64,000 bases of DNA from Leptospirales bacterium (GTDB lineage: Bacteria > Spirochaetota > Leptospiria > Leptospirales > Leptonemataceae), in assembly GCA_019694685.1 (NCBI GenBank), contig JAIBBM010000019.1, positions 1 through 64,000 on the forward strand, read 5' to 3'. A program made the translations under genes and the position numbers. Position 1 is the stretch's first letter. Each line of letters opens with the position of its first letter. Shown here piece after piece: positions 45,812 to 53,864 of this stretch. The notes beneath the pieces were generated by a model. That model saw nothing but the letters and a program-made list of their open reading frames with translations. It was not told the origin of the DNA and did no database searches.

Positions 45812-46854
45812 TTGATGCCGTACTGCTGCTTTCCATCGAAGCGAAAGTAGCCAGATGCCTCTTCACTCTTGATCGTGTCAGCTTCGTCTCCGAATAGCTT
45901 ATGACGAAGATCGTCTAACTTCTGTTCACGGTCTGTTCCAGTGTATTGCGAAATGATCTGCTTACGTTCATTGGTATAAATCTGCCCGTTGGACCATCTC
46001 TGATCGCGCTCCGCGTCGAGCGCGTCCCATCGCGTGATAGCAGCGTCGTCCATTCCCATGGAACTACGGATGTCGTGCATTGCTTCTCTGCGATCCGCAG
46101 GTGTCATAGACTGCAAATCTGTTTGAACCGCTCCAACAAAACCATCGAGCAGATTCTGGCGTCTGGATTCCATGACACTGGGAAGAGTATCTCCATATGT
46201 CTTGTTCAGTGTGTCCTTGAACTGGCTGAGCTTCTCCTTGATTGTGCCCGTGCGATTGTTTGCAATGTCGTTGAGAGCATTTTTTACATCATTGTATTTT
46301 TTTTCGCCGGCCCAGATCTCATCCGCATCCGATCCGAACAGCTCATACCGCTTGCTCCAGAGGAACTTGTCTCTGTCCCCGTCCCCCATCTTTGTTGCTT
46401 TGTCTCGTGTATCGTTCAGGAATTTGTCATACAAATACAGGTTCTTGGACATAGTAAAAAGCTTCTGAGCCAGTTCAGGAAAGGCCGCACCCAGTAACTC
46501 GTGCAGGTATTCCACCCAGTTGTTTGGATACTTCTTCTGCAAATAGCGAAGAAGCTCCTGCAGCATCCTCATTTGCACGAGGGGGTGATTGATCTTCGCG
46601 CCGTACTTCTTCCGGAGAAGAGCAACCGTCTGGTCAAAAGTAAGCTCCCCGTCATAAGTCAAATGACCGTCGCCCGCATCCTTCATTTTGATGCTTTCGA
46701 GCACAGATTCAGATGGAGTGTATTTGCTGGTCTTACTCTCGAGCTCTTCAAATTTCTTGCGAACAGGATCGCGACCGGGGATCAAAAATGCCGCAATGGC
46801 AACAAGGATAATGGCTGCGCCGCCACCAAGGAATAGTAGTTTCTTATTTTTCAT
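45808..46854 (-). CDS. Lipase-specific foldase (Lif) / lipase chaperone
   Basis: 348 residues with one N-terminal membrane anchor (about 5-25, LLFLGGGAAIILVAIAAFLI) and a long, highly charged helical periplasmic domain. It looks like a steric lipase chaperone: the helical repeat RYELFGSDADEIW, the pattern RWDALDAERDQRWSN...NERKQIISQY and the ending LFGDEADTIKSEEASGYFRF match Lif proteins. The usual RxxFDYxLSALGE motif near the start of the domain is only weakly represented. The gene lies downstream of a secreted lipase gene on the same strand, the classical lipA-lifO order. It holds the lipase in the inner membrane until it folds. No clear ribosome-binding site. Confidence 0.75.
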   Translation of the reverse strand: MKNKKLLFLGGGAAIILVAIAAFLIPGRDPVRKKFEELESKTSKYTPSESVLESIKMKDAGDGHLTYDGELTFDQTVALLRKKYGAKINHPLVQMRMLQELLRYLQKKYPNNWVEYLHELLGAAFPELAQKLFTMSKNLYLYDKFLNDTRDKATKMGDGDRDKFLWSKRYELFGSDADEIWAGEKKYNDVKNALNDIANNRTGTIKEKLSQFKDTLNKTYGDTLPSVMESRRQNLLDGFVGAVQTDLQSMTPADRREAMHDIRSSMGMDDAAITRWDALDAERDQRWSNGQIYTNERKQIISQYTGTDREQKLDDLRHKLFGDEADTIKSEEASGYFRFDGKQQYGIN

Positions 46855-46922
46855 AATAGTGATGCATTCAGCATGTTTGAATGTCTGTGGTATATCGCGC
46901 GCGAAGGGATAACGCGGTAAAT

Positions 46923-46951
46923 AAAAAACCGCCCCTGCGAAGAGGCGGTTT
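46923..46951 (-). terminator. Intrinsic terminator after the lipase gene
   Basis: On the reverse strand an 8-bp stem (AAACCGCC / GGCGGTTT) with a 10-base loop is followed by T residues. It lies 21 bases after the lipase stop and 69 bases before the foldase start, so foldase expression may be reduced or need its own start. Confidence 0.88.
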
Positions 46952-46971
46952 CGAAATTTAGCAAACTTTTC

Positions 46972-48096
46972 TTAGCCACCGTTCGCGGACATGTAGTCAA
47001 TGATCGCGGCGTAAAATTCGTTTTCGTCCATCGTGTCAGGTCCAACGCCAGTTACATCCAGGTGATCCTGGTTGAGCACGTCGGCGTGTGAGCTCTGCTG
47101 CGCGGATGTTGGATTGTTCAGATCCGTCAGATATCCAAGAGTCGTGTCCTGTGTTACGTAGTCGTCGCACAGGAAACATTCAGAATACTTGAGGCGATAG
47201 CCCATTTGCTGCGAGTTCACACCCACGAGACCGTCGTCATCCGTATCTGTTTTGGATCCGTTTCCTTTTCCAAGTGCGCCGTCGTTATCACAGTCGTCAG
47301 AAGCAACGGCACAGGTGGCTCCATCGCCGTCTATGTCATAGAAACCTTTGCTCAAAATGTAGAGCGCTGGATTGACATCGAGACCTTGCTGTGCGGTGAT
47401 CACGGAAGCCAGACGATTGGACACCGCAGTATTGTAGCTTGCATAAGCGGTGTTGAACGCTTTCATACCGGTGGTTACTCCATCCGTGGAGCTGTAGTCA
47501 TTGTACACCAGCTGCTTGGCTGCCGCGTATCCGTCGTTGCCGGATCCATAGATCACGTTTCCGAAAAGCTGTGCCAGAGCATCCACTACGCTCACCACAC
47601 CCGGCTTCAGATCGAGGATGTATTTGGCAACAGGTGATCCTCTGTGAGGCGAAGATACAGATACTAGAGTCTTCACAACTGCGTATCCTTTTCTTTGCTT
47701 GAGAACGACTGCCGCCTTGCGAGCGTCAATGCCACCCTGAGAATGCCCGATGATGTTTACATAAGAAGCGCCTACGCTTGTCATATAGCTTTGAATCTTA
47801 TCCGCCAGTTGCGTTCCGCGGACTTCTGAACTCTGAAAAGGCTGCACGGATGCCGCATAAGCCTTCTGGCTGGAATTCAACCCGCCATTGCAGAGTACTT
47901 CCAGAAACTCATCGCAGGGATCTCCCACGAAGTTCCCGTTGTTGTCCCCGAAATAGAACGCCCCCAGAATATTGTCCCAGCCAGCCAGACCGTGCGCGAA
48001 CACAACCGGATTGGCTGTCTTGCGTACTGTGGCATTCGCCGATGTCATGATCCCGGTCAAACTCAGAGCCAGACCGAAAACAATGGCTTTCTTCAT
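46972..48096 (-). CDS. Secreted triacylglycerol lipase (Lif-dependent type)
   Basis: 374 residues from an ATG preceded by AGGAGG. A Sec signal peptide ends near SANA (residue 23). The mature enzyme has the family I lipase layout: NPVVFAHGLAGWDN (oxyanion loop), IGHSQGGIDARKAAV (nucleophile Ser), DTDDDGLVGVNSQQMG (catalytic Asp region) and NQDHLDVTG (catalytic His). A cysteine- and Asp-rich insertion (DIDGDGATCAVASDDCDND) just before the Asp resembles calcium-binding repeats and is not usual in Pseudomonas lipases. It should be exported through the Sec path, folded with the neighbouring foldase and then leave the cell. The longer frame to 48120 adds a few residues without ribosome-binding support. 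Confidence 0.92.
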   Translation of the reverse strand: MKKAIVFGLALSLTGIMTSANATVRKTANPVVFAHGLAGWDNILGAFYFGDNNGNFVGDPCDEFLEVLCNGGLNSSQKAYAASVQPFQSSEVRGTQLADKIQSYMTSVGASYVNIIGHSQGGIDARKAAVVLKQRKGYAVVKTLVSVSSPHRGSPVAKYILDLKPGVVSVVDALAQLFGNVIYGSGNDGYAAAKQLVYNDYSSTDGVTTGMKAFNTAYASYNTAVSNRLASVITAQQGLDVNPALYILSKGFYDIDGDGATCAVASDDCDNDGALGKGNGSKTDTDDDGLVGVNSQQMGYRLKYSECFLCDDYVTQDTTLGYLTDLNNPTSAQQSSHADVLNQDHLDVTGVGPDTMDENEFYAAIIDYMSANGG

Positions 48097-48121
48097 TCTA
48101 TTCCTCCTGTGCATTCGCACC

Positions 48122-48137
48122 TGGCACTACATGTGCA
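48122..48137 (+). promoter_or_regulatory. Sigma-54 promoter candidate toward the activator gene
   Basis: TGGCAC-N5-GTGCA reads on the forward strand with GG and GC ten bases apart, one mismatch from TGGCAC-N5-TTGC. It points to the 7TMR-DISM sigma-54 activator at 48369, leaving a ~220-base leader. The last four bases TGCA are shared with the reverse-strand candidate. Confidence 0.5.
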
Positions 48138-48149
48138 TAGATCGTACCA
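48134..48149 (-). promoter_or_regulatory. Sigma-54 (-24/-12) promoter candidate of the lipase gene
   Basis: On the reverse strand TGGTACG-N4-ATGCA (48149 to 48134) has GG and GC at the required ten-base spacing and differs from TGGCACG-N4-TTGCA at two positions. The predicted start near 48123 gives a 26-base leader holding the AGGAGG of the lipase gene. Confidence 0.65.
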
Positions 48150-48189
48150 TGCAAGGCACTCACAGATACGAATGGTTGCGCGGTGCACC

Positions 48190-48205
48190 AGTCGCAGGAG
48201 CGACT
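48190..48205. repeat. Inverted repeat, candidate activator site
   Basis: AGTCGC-AGGA-GCGACT is a perfect 6-bp inverted repeat about 41 bases upstream of the -24 element of the reverse-strand sigma-54 candidate. A second, wider pair, ATTTCC (48307-48312) and GGAAAT (48336-48341), lies closer to the activator gene. Either may be an enhancer site. The remaining bases of the 272-base gap 48097-48368 hold no other feature I can support. Confidence 0.45.
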
Positions 48206-48368
48206 AACGTTCACGCGAAAATCGCTTTCACCGTTGGCCAAAGTGATTAGTGCGACGCAAAAAATAAAATCTTCGTCTTCGCACGCGCGCGAAAGAAAAA
48301 GGGTTGATTTCCAATATTCGGGATTCCAACATTTCGGAAATTCCAGATCTTTGGAACGCGGGGGAAGC

Positions 48369-51170
48369 ATGCGGCAGAGTACGATGGCGGGGCTGATCCT
48401 GCTTGCAGGGTTATTTGTGCTTCCACGCGCTGCAAGCGCTCAAATCAAGCCCAGCGTTGAAATTCTAGAAGACCCGACCGCAAGTCTAACATCGCAAACT
48501 GCGAACATTTCAAAAAATTGGAAACACTTCGGAAGCGCAACACCCAACCTGGGGTATTCGCGTTCCACCCACTGGGTCCGGTTTGATCTGGAAGCACCGG
48601 CGGCCGGAGAATACATCATTGAAGTTGCCTATCCGCTGATAGACCTCCTCGAGTGCACCATTCTGCGAGCCAATTCAGAGAGCGTAGAAACCCAGGGGCG
48701 CTTGAGATCGCAAGCGGATCGACTCCCATTGTTTCATTTAAGTCTGGCAGAAAAAGAAAAAGTGCGAGTGATCATGCGCGTACAGAGTGATGATTCCATC
48801 ACGTTCCCGGTTCGCATCTATACGCCGCAGGAGCACGAGCACGAACAGAATACACGTCAGTTTCTTTTTGGACTGTACTACGGCGTCATTGCCGTGATGA
48901 TTCTATACAATCTATTCCTGTATTACTTCGTGCGCGATCAGGCATATTTATACTACGTACTGACTCTGGTGCTGCTGCATGGCCTTTTCCAGCTCGCTCT
49001 CAACGGCTTTGCGCGAATGTTCCTTGGATCTGAGCTGCTCTGGTGGAAAAAAGGCGCCATCGTCTTCTTCCATTCTGCTGGAGTGCTTGCAGCCATCCTC
49101 TTTTGTCGCGTGTTTCTACTGATTCCACGAGTTGCCAAAAAGTGGGACTACATAGCCAGAGCGATAATTGTGTGGGGAGCCCTCAACATGCTCATTTCAT
49201 TCTTTGACCTGTATCGCCTGGTCATACTATCCACAGTGGGGCTTGGAATCCTTGGAATCGTCTTCGCGCTGGCTTCCGGAATCATCGCCATGCGAAGGGG
49301 ATATAGACCGGCCAGGTTCTATTTGCTTGCCTGGTCTGCTCTTCTCTTTGGCGGATTTATCTATGTTCTCAAAATTTTTGGAATCATCCCGAGCTACTGG
49401 CTTACGGAATACGGAGTGCAAATTGGCTCTGCAGTAGAAGCAACTCTCTTATCCATCGCTCTGGGTGATCGGATTACGACTGGAAGGCAGGACCAGGTCA
49501 AAGCTCGCACCGAAATGCTGGTGCACAAAAGAATTGCACTTCTGGCACAAACGGAACTCCTCAATCACCTCAGCCAGCTGGATAGTCTGAAGAGCCAGAT
49601 GCATTCCATCGAATACGAAGGTAACTCTCTGGCTAGACTGCTCGAGAACATACTCGAAACTCTTCGCAAGATTCTGTCTTTTGATAAAGGATTCATTGTA
49701 ATCGCGGATCGACTTCAAAAAACGTATCTACGAAGCGTTGGATCTATGCAGCCGGATTTCTACGAGAAGATACCGGACGATCACTATCTCCACATGCTCA
49801 TCAAATTGCCGGATGCCCTGTTTGACCAGGTGAATCGGATCGTGCATCTGGATCGTCCTGTGTTTGAAAACATACCTGAAAATAGTTCGCAGGTCACTCA
49901 GGTAATGAAAGCGCTGGAAGATACAGTGGCTGCACTGCGCGAAACTGGCTTCAGTCTGTGTCTGCCTCTTGCCTACGAACGCGAAATTTTTGGATACGTT
50001 ATGCTCAGCGCGCGCAAGAGCGGAGAACAGTACACCAATTCAGAACTTCACCTGATTGATACATTCCGCCCTTCCATTGCGATGGCCGTGAGAAACGCAG
50101 TTCTTTACGAAGAAGTAGTCTTGTTGCGCGGTCGCGCAGAACAAAAGGCGGCCAAGCTTTCAGATGTGATCATCGACATGAAAGACACCACCAGATTTGA
50201 TCTCAAAGAAAAAGCCCTCGTCTATATTAGCCACCCGATGGCCGAGATCTACCAGACTGTGCGAAAGTATGCAGATAAGCCGCAGCCTGTACTCATTTCG
50301 GGAGAAACCGGAACAGGCAAAGAACTGATTGCGCAGACCATCCACGAAGTGGGAGGCCTTTCTAGAGAGCCGTTCATTCCTGTAAACTGCGCTGCCATCC
50401 CCGCATCTCTCTGGGAAAGTGAAATCTTTGGGCATGAAAAAGGTGCCTTCACAGACGCAAAATCAGAGAGAGCCGGGAAGATCGAACAGGCAGCAGGGGG
50501 CACTCTATTCTTTGACGAAATCGGCGAAATGCCTCTCGAACTCCAGGCAAAACTACTGCGCTTGATTCAGGAAAGAAAATACGAACGAGTCGGTGGAAAG
50601 AAATCTCTCGAAGCACGATGCAGATTTCTCTTCGCCACCAACCGTGATCTGCAGGTAATGCAGAAGGCAGGAACATTTCGCGAAGATCTCTACTACAGAA
50701 TCAGCGTGTTTCAGATAGTTCTGCCTCCTTTGCGAGAAAGACGAGAAGACATTCCGGTGCTCGTGAATTTCTTTATTCGCAAGTATGCGGCAGAAATGCA
50801 GGTGCCTGTTTCGCACATAGAGAAAGCTGCCATGGAATCGCTCACCTATTACGACTGGCCAGGAAACATCCGCGAACTGGAGAACTGCGTCATCCAGACT
50901 CTCGTCAATAGCACTTCAGATACAATCCGGGTAGAGGACATTCCAGGACACCTCAGTTCGCGAGGACAGGTGGTAAGCAAAGAGGCTCTTCGCACGTGGG
51001 ATCCTGATATGGATTTCCGCGAACTAGACGCAATGGTCAGCGACTACACAAGACAGGTCATGATTGCTGCCATCCAGAGATGCGCGGGAAACAAACAGGA
51101 AGCGGCCAAACTACTCGGTGTGAAGAGAGCCACGTTCTACTACAGACTCAAAGAACTGGGAATTCAATGA
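48369..51170 (+). CDS. 7TMR-DISM sensor fused to a sigma-54 activator
   Basis: 933 residues. After a signal peptide (about 1-24, ending AASAQ) comes a periplasmic jelly-roll sensor (7TMR-DISMED2, THWVRFDLEAP region, about 30-170) and seven membrane helices (about 180-385). A coiled coil and a GAF domain (about 430-600) follow. The AAA+ sigma-54 domain has ISGETGTGKELIA (Walker A), GHEKGAFTDA, TLFFDEIGEMP (Walker B) and FREDLYYRISVF. A Fis-type helix-turn-helix ends the protein (GNKQEAAKLLGVKRATFYYRL). The sigma-54 contact loop reads GAFTDA rather than GAFTGA, a known variant. It signals directly from an outside ligand to sigma-54 promoters. ATG 48369 follows GGGGGAAG. Confidence 0.93.
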   Translation: MRQSTMAGLILLAGLFVLPRAASAQIKPSVEILEDPTASLTSQTANISKNWKHFGSATPNLGYSRSTHWVRFDLEAPAAGEYIIEVAYPLIDLLECTILRANSESVETQGRLRSQADRLPLFHLSLAEKEKVRVIMRVQSDDSITFPVRIYTPQEHEHEQNTRQFLFGLYYGVIAVMILYNLFLYYFVRDQAYLYYVLTLVLLHGLFQLALNGFARMFLGSELLWWKKGAIVFFHSAGVLAAILFCRVFLLIPRVAKKWDYIARAIIVWGALNMLISFFDLYRLVILSTVGLGILGIVFALASGIIAMRRGYRPARFYLLAWSALLFGGFIYVLKIFGIIPSYWLTEYGVQIGSAVEATLLSIALGDRITTGRQDQVKARTEMLVHKRIALLAQTELLNHLSQLDSLKSQMHSIEYEGNSLARLLENILETLRKILSFDKGFIVIADRLQKTYLRSVGSMQPDFYEKIPDDHYLHMLIKLPDALFDQVNRIVHLDRPVFENIPENSSQVTQVMKALEDTVAALRETGFSLCLPLAYEREIFGYVMLSARKSGEQYTNSELHLIDTFRPSIAMAVRNAVLYEEVVLLRGRAEQKAAKLSDVIIDMKDTTRFDLKEKALVYISHPMAEIYQTVRKYADKPQPVLISGETGTGKELIAQTIHEVGGLSREPFIPVNCAAIPASLWESEIFGHEKGAFTDAKSERAGKIEQAAGGTLFFDEIGEMPLELQAKLLRLIQERKYERVGGKKSLEARCRFLFATNRDLQVMQKAGTFREDLYYRISVFQIVLPPLRERREDIPVLVNFFIRKYAAEMQVPVSHIEKAAMESLTYYDWPGNIRELENCVIQTLVNSTSDTIRVEDIPGHLSSRGQVVSKEALRTWDPDMDFRELDAMVSDYTRQVMIAAIQRCAGNKQEAAKLLGVKRATFYYRLKELGIQ

Positions 51171-51171
51171 C

Positions 51172-52509
51172 TCAGACGTCTTTTCCAGCGATCAAATCAC
51201 GGTAGAAAAGCGCAGAATCCTTGGGAATTCGAACCTGGGTTTCGTAGTCCACGTGCACCAGTCCGAATCTTGGGCGATAGCCAAATGCCCATTCGAAATT
51301 GTCCAGGAAGCTCCATACAAAATAACCGTGAACGGGAGATCCGTCTCTCTTCGCACGAATGACCTCTCCGATGTATGCACGAAGAAATGCGATTCTCTTT
51401 TCGTCGTGGACGCGCCCATCTTGCACTTGATCGGGAAACGCGGCTCCGTTTTCCGTAACGTAGATCTTCTTGATTTCCGGGTAGGATCCGAACTTTCGCA
51501 GAAGCTCGTAGATCCCCTGAGGATATACTTCCCACCCCATTTCAGTTTCAGGAACGCGTCTCTTCTTTGCAGACACCGGCCTGGCCCAGACGTACGGCAT
51601 CAGGATCGATCGCCTTACAACATCACGCGTATAGTTCTGAATTCCAATGAAATCAAAATCGCATTTCAGTTTGGCATCGTCGCCTGATTTCATGTGCTTC
51701 TGGATCTTCTTCAAAGATGGGACTGTATCCCACGGATATCCTCTCCCACAGGCAGGATCGAGAAACAACCGATTGATCACAGCATCAAAACGATCCCGGG
51801 CCGCCTGATGACGCGGAGCAAATGACCAGGCTTCCGCATGCGTCATGGAATAAGTACTGCCTACTTGCGCTCCTGGACAATTCGCGCGCGTTATGCGACC
51901 TCCCTCTGCCTGAGCGAGAGCTGCATGGTGGGCGGCCGCAAAGAACTTCGAGGGCGATCTTTTGCCAGGCGCGTGAACGCCAATGAGATAACCGCCGCCG
52001 GTGAAGACCATTGGCTCGTTCAAAATCATCCAGTTCTTTATTTCAGAGAACGTTCGCGTACAGAAATCAACATATTCCAGAAAAGCGTCTAACGTATCGC
52101 GAGCGGGCCATCCACCCTTGTCTTCGAGTGCCTGTGGTAAATCCCAGTGAAACAAAGTCACCCAGGGTGTGATCCCGCGCGCGGCGCAGGCAGCAATCAA
52201 TCGTTTGTAGAAATCAACGCCGCGCTGCTCTACCCTACCGCGACCTTCCGGAAAAATGCGAGACCAGGAAATAGAAAAGCGATAGTGCTGAATTCCCAGG
52301 GATTTTAATATAACAAGATCAGACTCAAAGCGATGGTAGTGATCGCAGGCAACATCCCCGGTCTGGTTGTTTTCGATTTTGCCACGAGTGTGACTGAACC
52401 GATCCCAGATCGATTCACCTTTTCCGTCTTCTTGCCACGCTCCCTCAATCTGGTAGGCTGCCGTTGCAGTTCCAAAAACGAAATCGGGGCCAAATTCAGT
52501 TCGATTCAC
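51172..52509 (-). CDS. Family 1 glycoside hydrolase (beta-glucosidase type)
   Basis: 445 residues, the full GH1 barrel. Landmarks: FVFGTATAAYQIEGAW at the start, HYRFSISWSRIFP, the acid/base in WMILNEPMVF, and the nucleophile in IYVTENGAAF. It ends with the WSFLDNFEWAFGYRPRFGLVHVDY block that shapes the aglycone site. No signal peptide, so it works in the cytoplasm on imported disaccharides or phospho-free glycosides. The GTG start lies three bases after the stop of a 59-residue gene, so it is probably the last gene of the aroB operon run. It converges with the activator gene, one base between stops. Confidence 0.94.
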   Translation of the reverse strand: MNRTEFGPDFVFGTATAAYQIEGAWQEDGKGESIWDRFSHTRGKIENNQTGDVACDHYHRFESDLVILKSLGIQHYRFSISWSRIFPEGRGRVEQRGVDFYKRLIAACAARGITPWVTLFHWDLPQALEDKGGWPARDTLDAFLEYVDFCTRTFSEIKNWMILNEPMVFTGGGYLIGVHAPGKRSPSKFFAAAHHAALAQAEGGRITRANCPGAQVGSTYSMTHAEAWSFAPRHQAARDRFDAVINRLFLDPACGRGYPWDTVPSLKKIQKHMKSGDDAKLKCDFDFIGIQNYTRDVVRRSILMPYVWARPVSAKKRRVPETEMGWEVYPQGIYELLRKFGSYPEIKKIYVTENGAAFPDQVQDGRVHDEKRIAFLRAYIGEVIRAKRDGSPVHGYFVWSFLDNFEWAFGYRPRFGLVHVDYETQVRIPKDSALFYRDLIAGKDV

Positions 52510-52512
52510 TCA

Positions 52513-52692
52513 TCAAGCCTGGAGGTCAAGGTTCTTGCCACGGTCTTCACCGGGGACTTCGATGGGGTTCATGCGATCCAGGTAGCGGTGCATCTCCTGC
52601 CTGCTGAACAATTGGGCCGCCGGCTCCGCTGGAGGCGCCTTGTGGAACGGATTGATTGGCTGTGCTACAGCCGATGTCACCTGAGCTTCCAT
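52513..52692 (-). CDS. 59-residue protein of unknown function
   Basis: A short frame fills most of the 227-base gap between the GH1 and TPR-protein genes: it begins MEAQVTSAVAQPINPFHKAP and ends DRGKNLDLQA. It is hydrophilic with a Pro/Ala-rich start and a helical QEMHRYLDRMNP centre; no membrane segment. It ends three bases before the GH1 start and begins 44 bases after the TPR-protein stop, a tight operon-like position. Upstream ribosome-binding sequence is weak. No family recognised; that it is expressed is inferred from its placement. Confidence 0.55.
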   Translation of the reverse strand: MEAQVTSAVAQPINPFHKAPPAEPAAQLFSRQEMHRYLDRMNPIEVPGEDRGKNLDLQA

Positions 52693-52736
52693 CTACTGCT
52701 AAAATAGCTCCCGCGCGGGAAGACTGCAAGAAAAAT

Positions 52737-53864
52737 TCAGCGAACGATTTCTCGAACATCCACGACTGGATCTCGGTCGATTCTCTGGAAAAATCCGCTG
52801 ACCTTGACTGTTCCCGAAGACGGAACGGAGCCATTCAGGCGAACCTTGCCACCGGCTGTGCGAAGAACGGGTCCTGTGGGCTCATTTACGATCTCTCCTG
52901 GCCACAGAACCTGGACTCCCTGGTACAGGTCCGGATCCTCTACTACTTTCTGAATTTCAACATTGTCCGAAAAACGCGAAGGGGCGATGTAAGGGATCAT
53001 CTGTTTGAGCAGAAGGGCCCGCTCTTTGAGTTCAAAGCCTGCATTGGATAAGTCAATTTCATTGAGCAACACTCGGGCTTCGTTCACGCGTGCGTCGATG
53101 ACCTTCCTGCGCGCAAGCTCATACTGATCGATGACCTCTTTGCGCGAATCAAACGTAAAGCGAACTTCATCCTTCTTCAGTTCTGAAAGTGGAATGATAG
53201 TGCCCTGGGTGGGTGGATCGGGAAGTCTCTCTGCGAGATCCTGATCTCTGTTGCCAAACTTGAGGTACAAAAAGATAGCAGCGACCAGGAGCAGAAAAGC
53301 AATGGACCCTGCCATCACCCATCTCACCGGTTTCGCTGTGAATCGAATCGATTTAAACCGAGCACGAAGCCGATCGAGCGGTGGCGAAACAGGTTTCTCT
53401 TCTGTTTTTCTCTTGATGAGCCCATCTTCGCCAAACCAGTGTTTGATGGGCAGATAACGTCCAATGGCCGTTTCCTGAACTTCGCTCACAATTTCGTCTG
53501 GATGGGCGCGAAGCTTTTCGATCAATCTGTCTGCGAATGTATCTGACGGGTCTTCGTCTATGAGGCGAGTGTAGCAGAGCAAAGCTTCGTGGGTTCTACC
53601 TGCATGCAGATGAATGAGAGCCTCTATATAGTAGAACGCAGGATCCGTAGACTCGACATTGGCGGTCCACTCCTCTGCCTGGCGGATATGTCCAAGGCCC
53701 AGCAAGGAGACAGCGCCTGCAATGCGAAAGAAGTCAGCATCCGACGCAACTTTTGACTTCTGGCCTCCCCCCGAATCGCCCCTGAGAGCCTGATCACACT
53801 TGCGATACGCTTCGCCGAATCTGCCTTCGAGCATCAAGGATGCGATTTCTTCGCGCGCACTCAT
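52737..53864 (-). CDS. TPR-like protein with one membrane segment
   Basis: 375 residues. The first ~140 look like two to three TPR-like helical repeats (FYYIEALIHLHAGRTHEALLCYTRLIDEDP). One membrane helix follows at about 185-207 (VMAGSIAFLLLVAAIFLYL), and the last ~165 residues are outside, with helices and a small beta domain ending in VSGFFQRIDRDP. No signal peptide. Topology is N-terminus in the cytoplasm. The ATG overlaps the aroB stop as TGATG, so the two are coupled. Function unknown. Confidence 0.78.
   Translation of the reverse strand: MSAREEIASLMLEGRFGEAYRKCDQALRGDSGGGQKSKVASDADFFRIAGAVSLLGLGHIRQAEEWTANVESTDPAFYYIEALIHLHAGRTHEALLCYTRLIDEDPSDTFADRLIEKLRAHPDEIVSEVQETAIGRYLPIKHWFGEDGLIKRKTEEKPVSPPLDRLRARFKSIRFTAKPVRWVMAGSIAFLLLVAAIFLYLKFGNRDQDLAERLPDPPTQGTIIPLSELKKDEVRFTFDSRKEVIDQYELARRKVIDARVNEARVLLNEIDLSNAGFELKERALLLKQMIPYIAPSRFSDNVEIQKVVEDPDLYQGVQVLWPGEIVNEPTGPVLRTAGGKVRLNGSVPSSGTVKVSGFFQRIDRDPVVDVREIVR

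Noticed and set aside
52547..52834. 95-codon reverse frame overlapping the TPR-protein end
   Set aside because: It overlaps the conserved ending of the TPR protein and the better-placed 59-residue gene; composition is shadow-like.
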